Assembly: GCA_002347985.1 (NCBI GenBank)
Contig: DDYM01000044.1
Coordinates: 42,749-50,194 of the forward strand
DNA: 7,446 nucleotides
Source of the DNA: Bacteroidetes bacterium UBA2234
GTDB taxonomy: Bacteria; Bacteroidota; Bacteroidia; NS11-12g; UBA955
Direction: 5' to 3'
The notes under the pieces are model-generated. The model saw only the letters and a program-made list of their open reading frames with translations. It was not told where the DNA came from and did not search any database. The position numbers and the translations under genes are program-made. Positions 1-7,204 of this stretch are shown piece by piece; position 1 is the first letter of the stretch; every line of letters starts with the position of its first letter.

Positions 1-525
1 TTAAACTCTAGTTCTAGCATATTCCCAGAGGACCATACCGCAGGAAACGGCGATATTGAATGAATGCTTGGTTCCCAACTGAGGGATTTCGATAACCCCA
101 TCGCAGAGGGCGATTACCTCAGCATCTACCCCATCAATTTCATTCCCAAATACAAATGCAACCGCTTCATCAGAAAACTGAACATCCTGAAGAAACACGG
201 AGTTGGAGGTTTGTTCGATGGCAAACACGGCAAAGCCATTCTTTTTTAACTCATTTACTGCATCTATTGTCCGTTCGCAGTATTTCCAATTCACTGAATT
301 CTCGGCTCCGATGGCAGTTTTGGTGATTTCACGGTGAGGTGGAGTGGCTGTAATTCCACAGAGTAGTATTTCCTGACACAGAAATGCGTCGCTGCTTCGC
401 ATGATTGAACCCACATTATTCATACTTCGAACGTTATCGAGCACAACAACAAAAGGCCATTTTTTTGTCGTTTTGAATTCCGAAACGCTCAATCGTTGAA
501 GATCGGCACCCACCAATTTTTTCAC
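1..525 (-). CDS. TrmH/SpoU-family RNA 2'-O-methyltransferase
   Basis: This is a SpoU-class (SPOUT, trefoil-knot) methyltransferase that should transfer a methyl group from S-adenosylmethionine to a ribose 2'-OH in tRNA or rRNA in the cytoplasm. The three family motifs are visible, numbered from the GTG start. Motif 1 begins NVRSMNNVGS at N31 and includes the likely catalytic R43. Motif 2 is FGNE around 126-129. Motif 3 runs from IPQLGTKHSFN (147-157) into a hydrophobic end. There is no separate N-terminal RNA-binding domain, so it is the short form (174 aa). The reading frame is open back to a TTG at 549. I prefer GTG at 525-523, because the protein then begins (V)KKLVGADLQRLSVSEFK, the usual start of Bacteroidota homologues as I recall them, and because a -7 promoter element lies between the two codons. 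The gene is complete, with TAA at 3-1. It diverges from mutS. The target nucleotide cannot be told from sequence. Confidence 0.9.
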   Translation of the reverse strand: MKKLVGADLQRLSVSEFKTTKKWPFVVVLDNVRSMNNVGSIMRSSDAFLCQEILLCGITATPPHREITKTAIGAENSVNWKYCERTIDAVNELKKNGFAVFAIEQTSNSVFLQDVQFSDEAVAFVFGNEIDGVDAEVIALCDGVIEIPQLGTKHSFNIAVSCGMVLWEYARTRV

Positions 526-530
526 AAATA

Positions 531-538
531 CAAAGATA
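531..538 (-). promoter_or_regulatory. Candidate -7 promoter element of the TrmH-family gene
   Basis: Read on the minus strand this is TATCTTTG, an exact match to the Bacteroidota primary-sigma -7 consensus TAnnTTTG. Five bases separate it from the GTG start at 525. No clear -33 TTG lies 17-19 bases upstream. Transcription would start at or next to the start codon, giving a leaderless or nearly leaderless mRNA and excluding the upstream TTG at 549 as a start from this promoter. Confidence 0.5.
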
Positions 539-597
539 CTTATTTTCAATGGGGAAAAAGGGGATGTAAATGTGGAAATCGGCCTGTGAAATGGCTG

Positions 598-605
598 TAA
601 ATTTG
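598..605 (+). promoter_or_regulatory. Candidate -7 promoter element of mutS
   Basis: TAAATTTG matches the Bacteroidota -7 consensus TAnnTTTG exactly and is followed by six bases (GGGTTT) and the ATG at 612. I see no good -33 TTG at the expected distance. If used, it excludes the in-frame ATGs at 570 and 591 as mutS starts and gives an almost leaderless mRNA. Confidence 0.5.
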
Positions 606-611
606 GGGTTT

Positions 612-3230
612 ATGGCAGCAGGCAATTCAGACAAGGAAACACCACTCATGAAGCAATATCACACCATCAAGGCGCAATATCCTGGTGCGATTTTACTTTT
701 TAGGGTGGGTGATTTTTATGAAACATTTAGTGAGGACGCTAGAATCGCCTCCAAAGTGCTCGGCATTGTACTCACCAAACGCTCCAACGGAGCCGCATCA
801 GACCAAGATTTGGCGGGCTTTCCTCATCATTCCTTGGACAATTACCTACCCCGCTTGGTAAAAGCCGGTTATCGCGTGGCCATTTGCGATCAACTGGAAG
901 ACCCTAAGAAAACCAAAACCATCGTAAAACGTGGGGTTACCGAATTGGTAACGCCTGGCGTGAGCTACAACGACAAAGTCCTTGAAATCAAACAAAGCAA
1001 TTACTTGGTATCTGTCGTGGAGCAAAACATGCAATGGGCTGCGTCTTTCTTGGATATTTCTACCGGTGAATTCATGGCTTGTGAGGGTTCATTGATTACC
1101 GTAAAAAAGATGATCGATGCCTTCAAACCATCTGAATGGATCTTGCCAAAGCAGCAACAACAGACCATTTTTGAAATTCTAGGCACACCTGCTTCTTTTC
1201 AAACAATCGAATCATGGGTCTATGAGCAAGGCAATGCCCAAGAGGCGCTCTGCAGACAATTCAAAACCCAAAATTTAAAGGGATTCGGAATCGCGGAAAT
1301 GCCACTTGCCATTGGTGCATCGGCGGCAATTCTACAATACCTACAATTCACTCACCATACCCATATTGATCATATCAATCGCATTTCACGCATTGATGAG
1401 GGTGATTCGGTGTGGATTGATGGATTTACCGCTAGAAATCTCGAATTGACACGTCCGATTTATCAAGGCGGAACGGCGGTAATTGATGTGATCGACAAAA
1501 CATGTACAGCCATGGGTGCGAGGATGCTGAGAAATTGGCTTGTTTTCCCTTTATTGAATCGCAATACGATTGAAAATCGACATCAACGAGTGGAGGTGTT
1601 CATCAACAACGCATCAGAAACATCGGTTTTTCGCGATACAATGAAACAAATTGGAGACCTACAACGACTCGTATCGAAGGTTGCCCTAAGAAAAATTGGA
1701 CCGCGCGAATGCCTCACACTGGGATATGGATTGGATAATTTGGCCGATTGCAAAGTACTTTTTGAAAATAGTACAGACCCAAAATTACAGGCCTTGGCAT
1801 CCCAAATTGACCCACTCCCGAAACTGCAAGCCATACTTTCGGACAGAATGTTGGCCGATGCACCTGCCGTGGCCGCCAAAGGAGGAATTTTCAAATCGCA
1901 TGTCCATCCGGACCTACAAGAACTCCGAGACCTAACCACCTCAGGAAAAGACAAGCTCATTGAAATTCAACAAGCGGAAATCCAGCGAAGCGGTATCACA
2001 TCGCTAAAAATCGGATTTAACAACGTTTTTGGATACTACCTAGAAGTAACCAATTCACACAAAGACAAGGCCCCGGAGGATTGGATCAGAAAACAAACGC
2101 TTACCAACGCTGAGCGATACATCACACCCGAACTCAAAATTTATGAGGAGAAAATCCTCAACGCCGAAGACAGAATTCTCACCTTGGAGGCTGAGCTTTG
2201 GGAGTCGTTGCTAAACGACATGAGCGAATTTGTCCCCCATTTGCAGCAACAAGCGGTGATTCTGGCCGAATTGGACGTTTTGGCTGGATTTGCCCAACTT
2301 GCGATGGACTTCAACTTCTGCAAGCCAACACTCAATGATGGCCACGACCTACTGCTTAAAGATTGTCGTCACCCCGTCATCGAATTTCAATTGCCCGCGG
2401 GAGAATCCTACATCCCCAATACAATCCAATTAAACAAAAACGACCAGCGAATCATCATCCTAACAGGTCCTAACATGAGTGGTAAGAGCGCCATTTTGCG
2501 ACAGACCGCTTTGGCTGTTATTCTTGCTCAAATCGGATGCTATGTCCCATGTAGTGAAGCTCACATTGGAATTACAGACAAAATCTACACCCGAGTGGGC
2601 GCATCGGACAACATTTCGGTAGGCGAAAGTACATTCATGGTGGAAATGTCAGAGACGGCCTCAATTCTAAATAATTTGAGCGATCGAAGTTTGGTATTGC
2701 TCGATGAAATCGGTCGCGGCACAAGTACTTACGATGGTGTTTCTTTGGCTTGGAGTATCGCAGAATACCTTCATACCCACCCTGCGGCACCCAAAACCTT
2801 GTTTGCAACCCACTATCACGAACTCAATGAATTGGAGAGCAAATGCCCAGGAATCGTCAATTTTCATATTTCAATCAAAGAACAAGGGGCTCAAATTGTA
2901 TTTTTACGAAAGCTCACCCGCGGTGGTAGCGAACACAGCTTTGGTATTCATGTAGCCCAGCTGGCCGGAATTCCAAACGCAGTCCTGATTAGAGCCACGG
3001 AAATCCTAAACAAACTCGAAGAGGACCGCTCCAACCTTTCGCCACAAAAAACACTCAAAAGCACGGCTACCAAACCGGTCTATCAAATGAATATGTTTCA
3101 AACCGAGGACCCTAAACTGATACAGGTAAAAAAGTTGCTGGCAAGCATCGACATCAACACACTCACACCCATAGAGGCTTTGCTTAAGTTGCAAGCGGTT
3201 CAGGGAATTCTAAACGAGAAAATCAATTAA
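612..3230 (+). CDS. mutS: DNA mismatch repair ATPase MutS
   Basis: MutS binds mismatches and small loops in new DNA and uses ATP to recruit MutL. From the chosen start it is 872 aa, a normal length. The N-terminal mismatch domain opens with TPLMKQYHTIKAQYPGAILL and carries GDFYETF, whose F35-x-E37 matches the Phe-x-Glu wedge (F36/E38 in E. coli). Connector, lever and clamp regions fill roughly 120-580. The ATPase has Walker A GPNMSGKS from G619, Walker B LVLLDE with D698/E699 followed by IGRGTSTYDG, and an ATHYHEL switch. Near the C-terminus QMNMF (825-829) resembles a beta-clamp-binding motif, followed by a final helical segment of the MutS1 type (NTLTPIEALLKLQ). ATGs at 570 and 591 would add 14 or 7 residues. 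I chose 612 because of the promoter element at 598-605, the match of F35/E37 to E. coli numbering, and the usual short N-terminus before TPLMKQY. No MutL gene is in the window. Confidence 0.96.
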   Translation: MAAGNSDKETPLMKQYHTIKAQYPGAILLFRVGDFYETFSEDARIASKVLGIVLTKRSNGAASDQDLAGFPHHSLDNYLPRLVKAGYRVAICDQLEDPKKTKTIVKRGVTELVTPGVSYNDKVLEIKQSNYLVSVVEQNMQWAASFLDISTGEFMACEGSLITVKKMIDAFKPSEWILPKQQQQTIFEILGTPASFQTIESWVYEQGNAQEALCRQFKTQNLKGFGIAEMPLAIGASAAILQYLQFTHHTHIDHINRISRIDEGDSVWIDGFTARNLELTRPIYQGGTAVIDVIDKTCTAMGARMLRNWLVFPLLNRNTIENRHQRVEVFINNASETSVFRDTMKQIGDLQRLVSKVALRKIGPRECLTLGYGLDNLADCKVLFENSTDPKLQALASQIDPLPKLQAILSDRMLADAPAVAAKGGIFKSHVHPDLQELRDLTTSGKDKLIEIQQAEIQRSGITSLKIGFNNVFGYYLEVTNSHKDKAPEDWIRKQTLTNAERYITPELKIYEEKILNAEDRILTLEAELWESLLNDMSEFVPHLQQQAVILAELDVLAGFAQLAMDFNFCKPTLNDGHDLLLKDCRHPVIEFQLPAGESYIPNTIQLNKNDQRIIILTGPNMSGKSAILRQTALAVILAQIGCYVPCSEAHIGITDKIYTRVGASDNISVGESTFMVEMSETASILNNLSDRSLVLLDEIGRGTSTYDGVSLAWSIAEYLHTHPAAPKTLFATHYHELNELESKCPGIVNFHISIKEQGAQIVFLRKLTRGGSEHSFGIHVAQLAGIPNAVLIRATEILNKLEEDRSNLSPQKTLKSTATKPVYQMNMFQTEDPKLIQVKKLLASIDINTLTPIEALLKLQAVQGILNEKIN

Positions 3231-5533
3231 AAGCTGTAGTTGCAACCCAGTGCTGGCAAAATGGGCAACTGATCAACACGCTTACCTTTCACGCGATCGT
3301 AGTAGAAGATATTGCTGCGATTGTAAACGTTCGTAACACTGAATAACAGATTAAACTCGCTTCCCTCCCGAAAGATCCACTTTCTTTTCACCGAAAAATC
3401 CAAACGATGATAATATGGCAATCTTCCACGGTTGATTTGGGCATACACAATTCCTAACTGACCATTGGCCGCAGTATAATCGGTACCAATCCCCTGCTGA
3501 AAATTGTATTTTTCGTAATATCCCTGGGTCTGAGTAAACGGAAATCCAGAACCGAAATTCCATCGCAAGGACACTTCCGAAGGATGCTTTTTATCAAATT
3601 CGTAATTCAACATAATATTGGCATTATGACGTCGGTCGAAATTGGGTTGATAATGCGTAATTCCATCAAAACGGTTCACGTAGGTTAATGAATACACAGC
3701 CCACAAATACCAGTGTTTATCCGAATACTTATAGGACACATCACCGCCGTACGCATTGCCATTTTCAACGATAAAATCCTGTCGCAATCGCTGGGGTTTA
3801 TCCAAATTGAATTCATCGTCCGCAAACAGCTTATCCCTATTGATATTGGTGATTTGATCAAAGATCTTAACAAATGATTCGATATTGATTGTTTGCTTTT
3901 TATTGATGCGATAATCAAAACCTGCTACAGCATGTCTGGCCTTTTGCAAACGCGTGGTCACCGGCTTACCGTTGAAAGAATCAGGCAGATTATCAGGACC
4001 CGACAAAAAACCGTAGAACAAATTTACCACATCTCTATCGCTCATTGCCGATAATAGGTTTTGAGAATACATTCCCACAGCGAATTTGATTCCCACAGAC
4101 TTCCATGGCATATATCTCAATTGGAATCTAGGCTCCAAACTACCATTTCCCAGAGACGCATAGTACTGATTTCTCAAACCGATATTACAAATCAGTTTCT
4201 TGCGAACTACGCGATAATTACCAAAAGAATTGATCTCTGTTGTACTTTCTAACTGATTGATTTTCCTATCATTGGAATTATACAATTGAAAATTGGTTTG
4301 GAATCCATTGAGCTCAATCCCCCACTTCAAATCGTCGCGCTTGAAGTTGTACGAGAAATTCATACCCAAATTAAACCCGCCAATTGAACTACTTCTGGGT
4401 TTTGCATCTTGCTCTTTCTGTTCGATGCTGTATTGGCTCCACAAAAAGTAACCATCTACCCGAGTTTTGGCTTGCTCAGGGACTACCAAAAACTTACCTC
4501 CCAACCCTGTAGATGTCCATCCATAGCGGGTTGACCCCGGAAATGCTACGTTGTCTGAAAATCTAAATCCGTACAACTTGGTATAGCCTCCGTTGGAAGA
4601 ATTGAAACTCATCTTCACAAATAAATCGCCAAAATTGTATGGCAGCTTATCGGGGTTTGCATAGTTATAGAGCAGTCTTGATGATTCGCGCAAAAACGAA
4701 TTTTTATATGAAATCGCGATGGAGCTGTTGTTCTTACCTTGTTGGTATTTTCTGAGTGGAGATTCTAACAACAATTTCGATGTAAACGTTGTCAAACCAA
4801 CCTTCCCGGCCATTCGCTTTCTATTTCCGTCACGGGTTTTAATATCTACAACTGCCGATACCCTACCGCCGTATTCAGAACCAAATCCAGCACTGTACAC
4901 ATCGGCCGTTTGAATCATATCGGTTTCAAACACAGAAAACAAACCTATGGAGTGGAATGGATTGTAGATAGTAAGACCGTCCATCATCACTTTATTCATA
5001 ATGGGTGATCCTCCTCTGATATATAACTGTCCTCCTTGGTCACCACTAAACACAACGCCTGGTAAAATTTGTAAATATTGCAAAATATCTGGCTCCGCAC
5101 CCACTGCAGGCATCTTGTATATCGCTCTGGCCTCGATGTTTGTGACACCCACTTGGGCATCCCTCGCCTTTCCTTTTACTGAAATTTCCACCGCATCCAT
5201 GGTAGCAATGTGCTGTAAATAGAAATCCTTCTTTGTATTCAGCCCTATCGAAACTTTTACTTTTTCGTACAACGTATCGAAACCGGCATGTGATACCCTC
5301 ACCCAATAATCACCTGCTGTTAATCCCGTTAGAGCATAATAACCATCGTTATCAGACAAAATCGACCGGACTACGGTACCATCGGAATTGTCCTTAACTG
5401 CTGTAATCACGGCCGCTACGGATCGATCACCGTTATCGCCGTCGTATACAAACCCCCGAATATCACTTTTGGTTGATTGTGCTTGCCCCATTAGCGGTGA
5501 CAAAGCCAAAACACAAATTAAAAATCGCCACAT
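3227..5533 (-). CDS. TonB-dependent outer-membrane receptor with carboxypeptidase-regulatory-like N-terminal domain
   Basis: This should be a 22-strand outer-membrane barrel that imports a ligand using TonB-ExbBD energy. The 768-aa product has a signal peptide (about 1-19, MWRFLICVLALSPLMGQAQ), then a beta-sandwich carboxypeptidase-regulatory-like domain (about 24-108) with the typical SDNDGYYALTGLTAGDYWVR pattern. A TonB-box-like stretch (DAVEISVKG, 113-121) follows, then the plug (about 125-232: LQYLQILPGV, YIRGG, MMDGLTIYNPFH, SAGFGSEYGGRVSAVVDIKT), and a barrel from about 240. It ends in an aromatic residue (NYSF), as outer-membrane barrels usually do. It is shorter than typical SusC proteins and has no SusD gene beside it, so a polysaccharide-uptake (PUL) role is not supported, and the ligand is unknown. 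It is a single-gene unit: it diverges from the acidic-protein gene and converges on mutS. The ATG at 5533-5531 fits the signal peptide well. Confidence 0.93.
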   Translation of the reverse strand: MWRFLICVLALSPLMGQAQSTKSDIRGFVYDGDNGDRSVAAVITAVKDNSDGTVVRSILSDNDGYYALTGLTAGDYWVRVSHAGFDTLYEKVKVSIGLNTKKDFYLQHIATMDAVEISVKGKARDAQVGVTNIEARAIYKMPAVGAEPDILQYLQILPGVVFSGDQGGQLYIRGGSPIMNKVMMDGLTIYNPFHSIGLFSVFETDMIQTADVYSAGFGSEYGGRVSAVVDIKTRDGNRKRMAGKVGLTTFTSKLLLESPLRKYQQGKNNSSIAISYKNSFLRESSRLLYNYANPDKLPYNFGDLFVKMSFNSSNGGYTKLYGFRFSDNVAFPGSTRYGWTSTGLGGKFLVVPEQAKTRVDGYFLWSQYSIEQKEQDAKPRSSSIGGFNLGMNFSYNFKRDDLKWGIELNGFQTNFQLYNSNDRKINQLESTTEINSFGNYRVVRKKLICNIGLRNQYYASLGNGSLEPRFQLRYMPWKSVGIKFAVGMYSQNLLSAMSDRDVVNLFYGFLSGPDNLPDSFNGKPVTTRLQKARHAVAGFDYRINKKQTINIESFVKIFDQITNINRDKLFADDEFNLDKPQRLRQDFIVENGNAYGGDVSYKYSDKHWYLWAVYSLTYVNRFDGITHYQPNFDRRHNANIMLNYEFDKKHPSEVSLRWNFGSGFPFTQTQGYYEKYNFQQGIGTDYTAANGQLGIVYAQINRGRLPYYHRLDFSVKRKWIFREGSEFNLLFSVTNVYNRSNIFYYDRVKGKRVDQLPILPALGCNYSF

Positions 5534-5541
5534 GAATCCTT

Positions 5542-5549
5542 CAAAAATA
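5542..5549 (-). promoter_or_regulatory. Candidate promoter of the TonB-dependent receptor gene
   Basis: On the minus strand TATTTTTG matches TAnnTTTG exactly, eight bases before the ATG. A TGTG at 5571-5568, 18 bases upstream, is a one-mismatch candidate for the -33 TTTG. The spacer to the ATG contains AAGGA, which looks like a Shine-Dalgarno sequence, but it would fall at or before the expected transcription start, so it may not be in the mRNA. Confidence 0.5.
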
Positions 5550-5602
5550 CAGCGAAAATTATTAAGTCACATTTTTTTCATCGATAAGCAAACAATGAGA
5601 AC

Positions 5603-5610
5603 TATTTTTG
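5603..5610 (+). promoter_or_regulatory. Candidate -7 promoter element of the acidic-protein/miaA unit
   Basis: TATTTTTG, followed by C, matches TAnnTTTG exactly and lies eight bases before the ATG at 5619. I see no matching -33 TTG at 17-19 bases. It lies between the ATG at 5595 and the ATG at 5619, so it favours the later start. Confidence 0.5.
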
Positions 5611-5618
5611 CAATCTAC

Positions 5619-6278
5619 ATGGTTTACCGTTTTAAAGTTTGGTTCGACGACATGGACGATATTGTGCGATGGATTGAAATTAAGCCTTCGCATACATTCA
5701 TGGACTTCAACAATATCATTCAAGAAGCGATTGGCTTCGACAACAAGGAAGCAGCGAGTTTTTTTGTAAGCGATGATCGTTGGCGCAAAATCTCTGAAAT
5801 CAAAAAAGAAAAGCCTCAAAATATTGATATCGACCTTACTGGCAATGTAGATGCACCTTTGATGGCCGACACCAAAATCAGAACTTTCGTAAACGATCCG
5901 CACCAACATTTTATTTATATTTTCGATTACAATGTTCAATGGACGTTGATGTGCGAACTTATCAGCATCGAGCCAAGCAGCGACAAACAGGACTATCCGA
6001 GAATTTATCGTACAGAGGGAAAATCTCCCAGGCAGCACAATGACAGTAAGTTTAAAATGTTAGACGACAATGAATTTGATGCTTTGGCGGAAAAGATTTT
6101 GGCAGCAAAAGGCATAAAGAGCTTATTGGTAGAGCACGAAGAGGAATTGCTGGCTGCGGAAGACGATGACGATGATTTGGACGACGATCTAGACGATGAA
6201 GATGAAGAAGAGGATGATCACGATGAATTTGGATTTAATGATCTGAGCACCGGCATCGACGCAGATGATTTAAAATAA
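5619..6278 (+). CDS. pRiA4b ORF-3-like (TnpR-passenger-like) protein with acidic tail, function unknown
   Basis: The 219-aa product resembles the pRiA4b ORF-3-like domain family (PF07929, also named after an IS1096 passenger gene), as found in Bacteroidota chromosomal proteins. Recognisable segments are the opening MVYRFKVWFDD, the WIEIKPSHTFMDFNNIIQ stretch, EAIGFDNKEAASFFVSDDRW, then DDPHQ-like NDPHQHFIYIFDYNVQWTL, and YPRIYRTEGKSPRQ. Residues 181-203 are almost pure Asp/Glu (20 of 23), encoded by a GAY/GAR-rich run. No enzyme motif, signal peptide or membrane segment is visible, so it is probably a soluble cytoplasmic protein. The frame is open back to 5388, but upstream ATGs at 5388 and 5532 lie inside or on the edge of the receptor gene, and 5595 precedes the promoter element. 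The ATG at 5619 fits the family's start. It ends six bases before miaA, in the same frame. The family name does not imply resolvase or transposon function, and no biochemical role can be assigned. Confidence 0.82.
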   Translation: MVYRFKVWFDDMDDIVRWIEIKPSHTFMDFNNIIQEAIGFDNKEAASFFVSDDRWRKISEIKKEKPQNIDIDLTGNVDAPLMADTKIRTFVNDPHQHFIYIFDYNVQWTLMCELISIEPSSDKQDYPRIYRTEGKSPRQHNDSKFKMLDDNEFDALAEKILAAKGIKSLLVEHEEELLAAEDDDDDLDDDLDDEDEEEDDHDEFGFNDLSTGIDADDLK

Positions 6279-6284
6279 TTCACA

Positions 6285-7190
6285 TTGAATAAAAAACCCA
6301 CAATTATTGTCGTGGGAGGCCCAACCGCTTCCGGCAAAACCGCTGCTGCGATTGAATTGGCATTGAAGCTACACACGGAAATTGTAAACGTTGATAGTCG
6401 ACAAGTATACAAGGAGTTGAACATCGGCGTAGCCAAACCCAGTTCCCATGAACTTTCGCAGGTTCCCCATCATGGCATCTCAACTGTTGGCATCGAAGAA
6501 CATTACAATGCGGGTTCGCATGCAGCAAAGCATGAATCAACCATTGGAGAATTATTGAAGACGAATGGAACCGCAGTTTTATGTGGGGGTACCGGACTTT
6601 ATATAGAAGCGATGATCAATGGCTTGGATGAAATGCCAGACATCGACCCTGACTTGAGATCTGAGATTTTGGATGAGTATGTGGCACATGGCATTGAAAG
6701 ACTCGTTCAAGTATTACTCAAATTGGACCCCAACGCGGCAAACCTTGTCGCTTTAGACAACCCCCAGCGAGTTATGAGGGCCATTGAATTGTGCATTCAA
6801 ACCCAAAAAACCTTGTCGGAGATCTATTCGCAGAAGCCCAAAATAAGATTCCCAGAGGCAGAGGTTATTTATTTAGGGATACAGCATGAGCGCGAAAAAC
6901 TGTACAATCGCATCAATCAGAGAGTAGATCAAATGATTGAGGATGGATTGATAGAGGAAGTGGAATCATTGCTACCCTTTCAATCGCTTAAATCATTGCA
7001 AACGGTTGGTTATACAGAGTTGTTTCGCTTTTTCGCAGGAGAAATAAAAAAACAGGAAGCGATTGACTTGATCAAACAACACACGAGAAACTACGCCAAG
7101 CGTCAGATTACCTATTTCAGCAACCGATTGCCAACAACTTGGATCGATGCGGATCAATGGCCTCAATATCTTCTTAATTTTGAACTTTAA
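6285..7190 (+). CDS. miaA: tRNA dimethylallyltransferase MiaA
   Basis: MiaA adds a dimethylallyl group from DMAPP to N6 of A37 in tRNAs that read UNN codons, the first step to i6A/ms2i6A. The 301-aa length is normal. Visible motifs are the P-loop GPTASGKT (12-19), DSRQVY (37-42) for A37 recognition, VPHHGI, CGGTGLYIEAMINGLDEMP, NPQRVMRAIEL, RVDQMIEDGLIEEVESLL, and a C-terminal VGYTELFRF...TRNYAKRQITYF. The usual Trp in the last motif (QLTWF in many homologues) is Tyr here, probably a tolerated change. The start is TTG at 6285-6287: the preceding gene's TAA (6276-6278) is in the same frame, and no ATG lies between that stop and the P-loop. With only six bases (TTCACA) and no clear Shine-Dalgarno sequence, it is likely cotranscribed and translationally coupled to the acidic-protein gene. 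Confidence 0.95.
   Translation: MNKKPTIIVVGGPTASGKTAAAIELALKLHTEIVNVDSRQVYKELNIGVAKPSSHELSQVPHHGISTVGIEEHYNAGSHAAKHESTIGELLKTNGTAVLCGGTGLYIEAMINGLDEMPDIDPDLRSEILDEYVAHGIERLVQVLLKLDPNAANLVALDNPQRVMRAIELCIQTQKTLSEIYSQKPKIRFPEAEVIYLGIQHEREKLYNRINQRVDQMIEDGLIEEVESLLPFQSLKSLQTVGYTELFRFFAGEIKKQEAIDLIKQHTRNYAKRQITYFSNRLPTTWIDADQWPQYLLNFEL
7175..7182 (+). promoter_or_regulatory. Candidate -7 element for terC within the end of miaA
   Basis: TAATTTTG matches TAnnTTTG exactly and ends 22 bases before the terC ATG, which would give a leader of roughly 15-18 bases. No convincing -33 TTG is seen. It overlaps miaA's last codons, so the match could be partly chance. terC may also be read through from miaA, 14 bases upstream. 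Confidence 0.35.
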
Positions 7191-7204
7191 TTACTACATC
7201 AACT

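Noticed and set aside
1780..1787. Exact TAnnTTTG on the minus strand inside mutS, a possible antisense promoter.
   Set aside because: No minus-strand gene begins downstream, and a few chance matches are expected in a window of this size. The same applies to 4019-4026 and 4940-4947 inside the receptor gene.
2466..2489. MutS Walker A reads GPNMSGKS rather than the GPNMGGKS of E. coli.
   Set aside because: Ser at this position is common in MutS proteins of many phyla and the catalytic Lys and Ser are intact, so it is not an anomaly.
5388..5618. N-terminal extension of the acidic protein by up to 77 residues (ATG at 5388, 5532 or 5595).
   Set aside because: Most of the extension is antisense to the receptor's signal peptide and N-terminal domain, resembles no family N-terminus, and would include the candidate promoter element.
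6159..6227. GAY/GAR-rich run that looks like a simple DNA repeat.
   Set aside because: It has no fixed repeat unit, stays in frame and encodes the acidic tail, so it is low-complexity coding sequence rather than a tandem repeat or regulatory element.
5619..6278. Reading the family name (IS1096 TnpR passenger, pRiA4b plasmid ORF) as evidence of a mobile element.
   Set aside because: No transposase, resolvase motif, inverted repeats or target duplications are visible, and the flanking genes are core genes.
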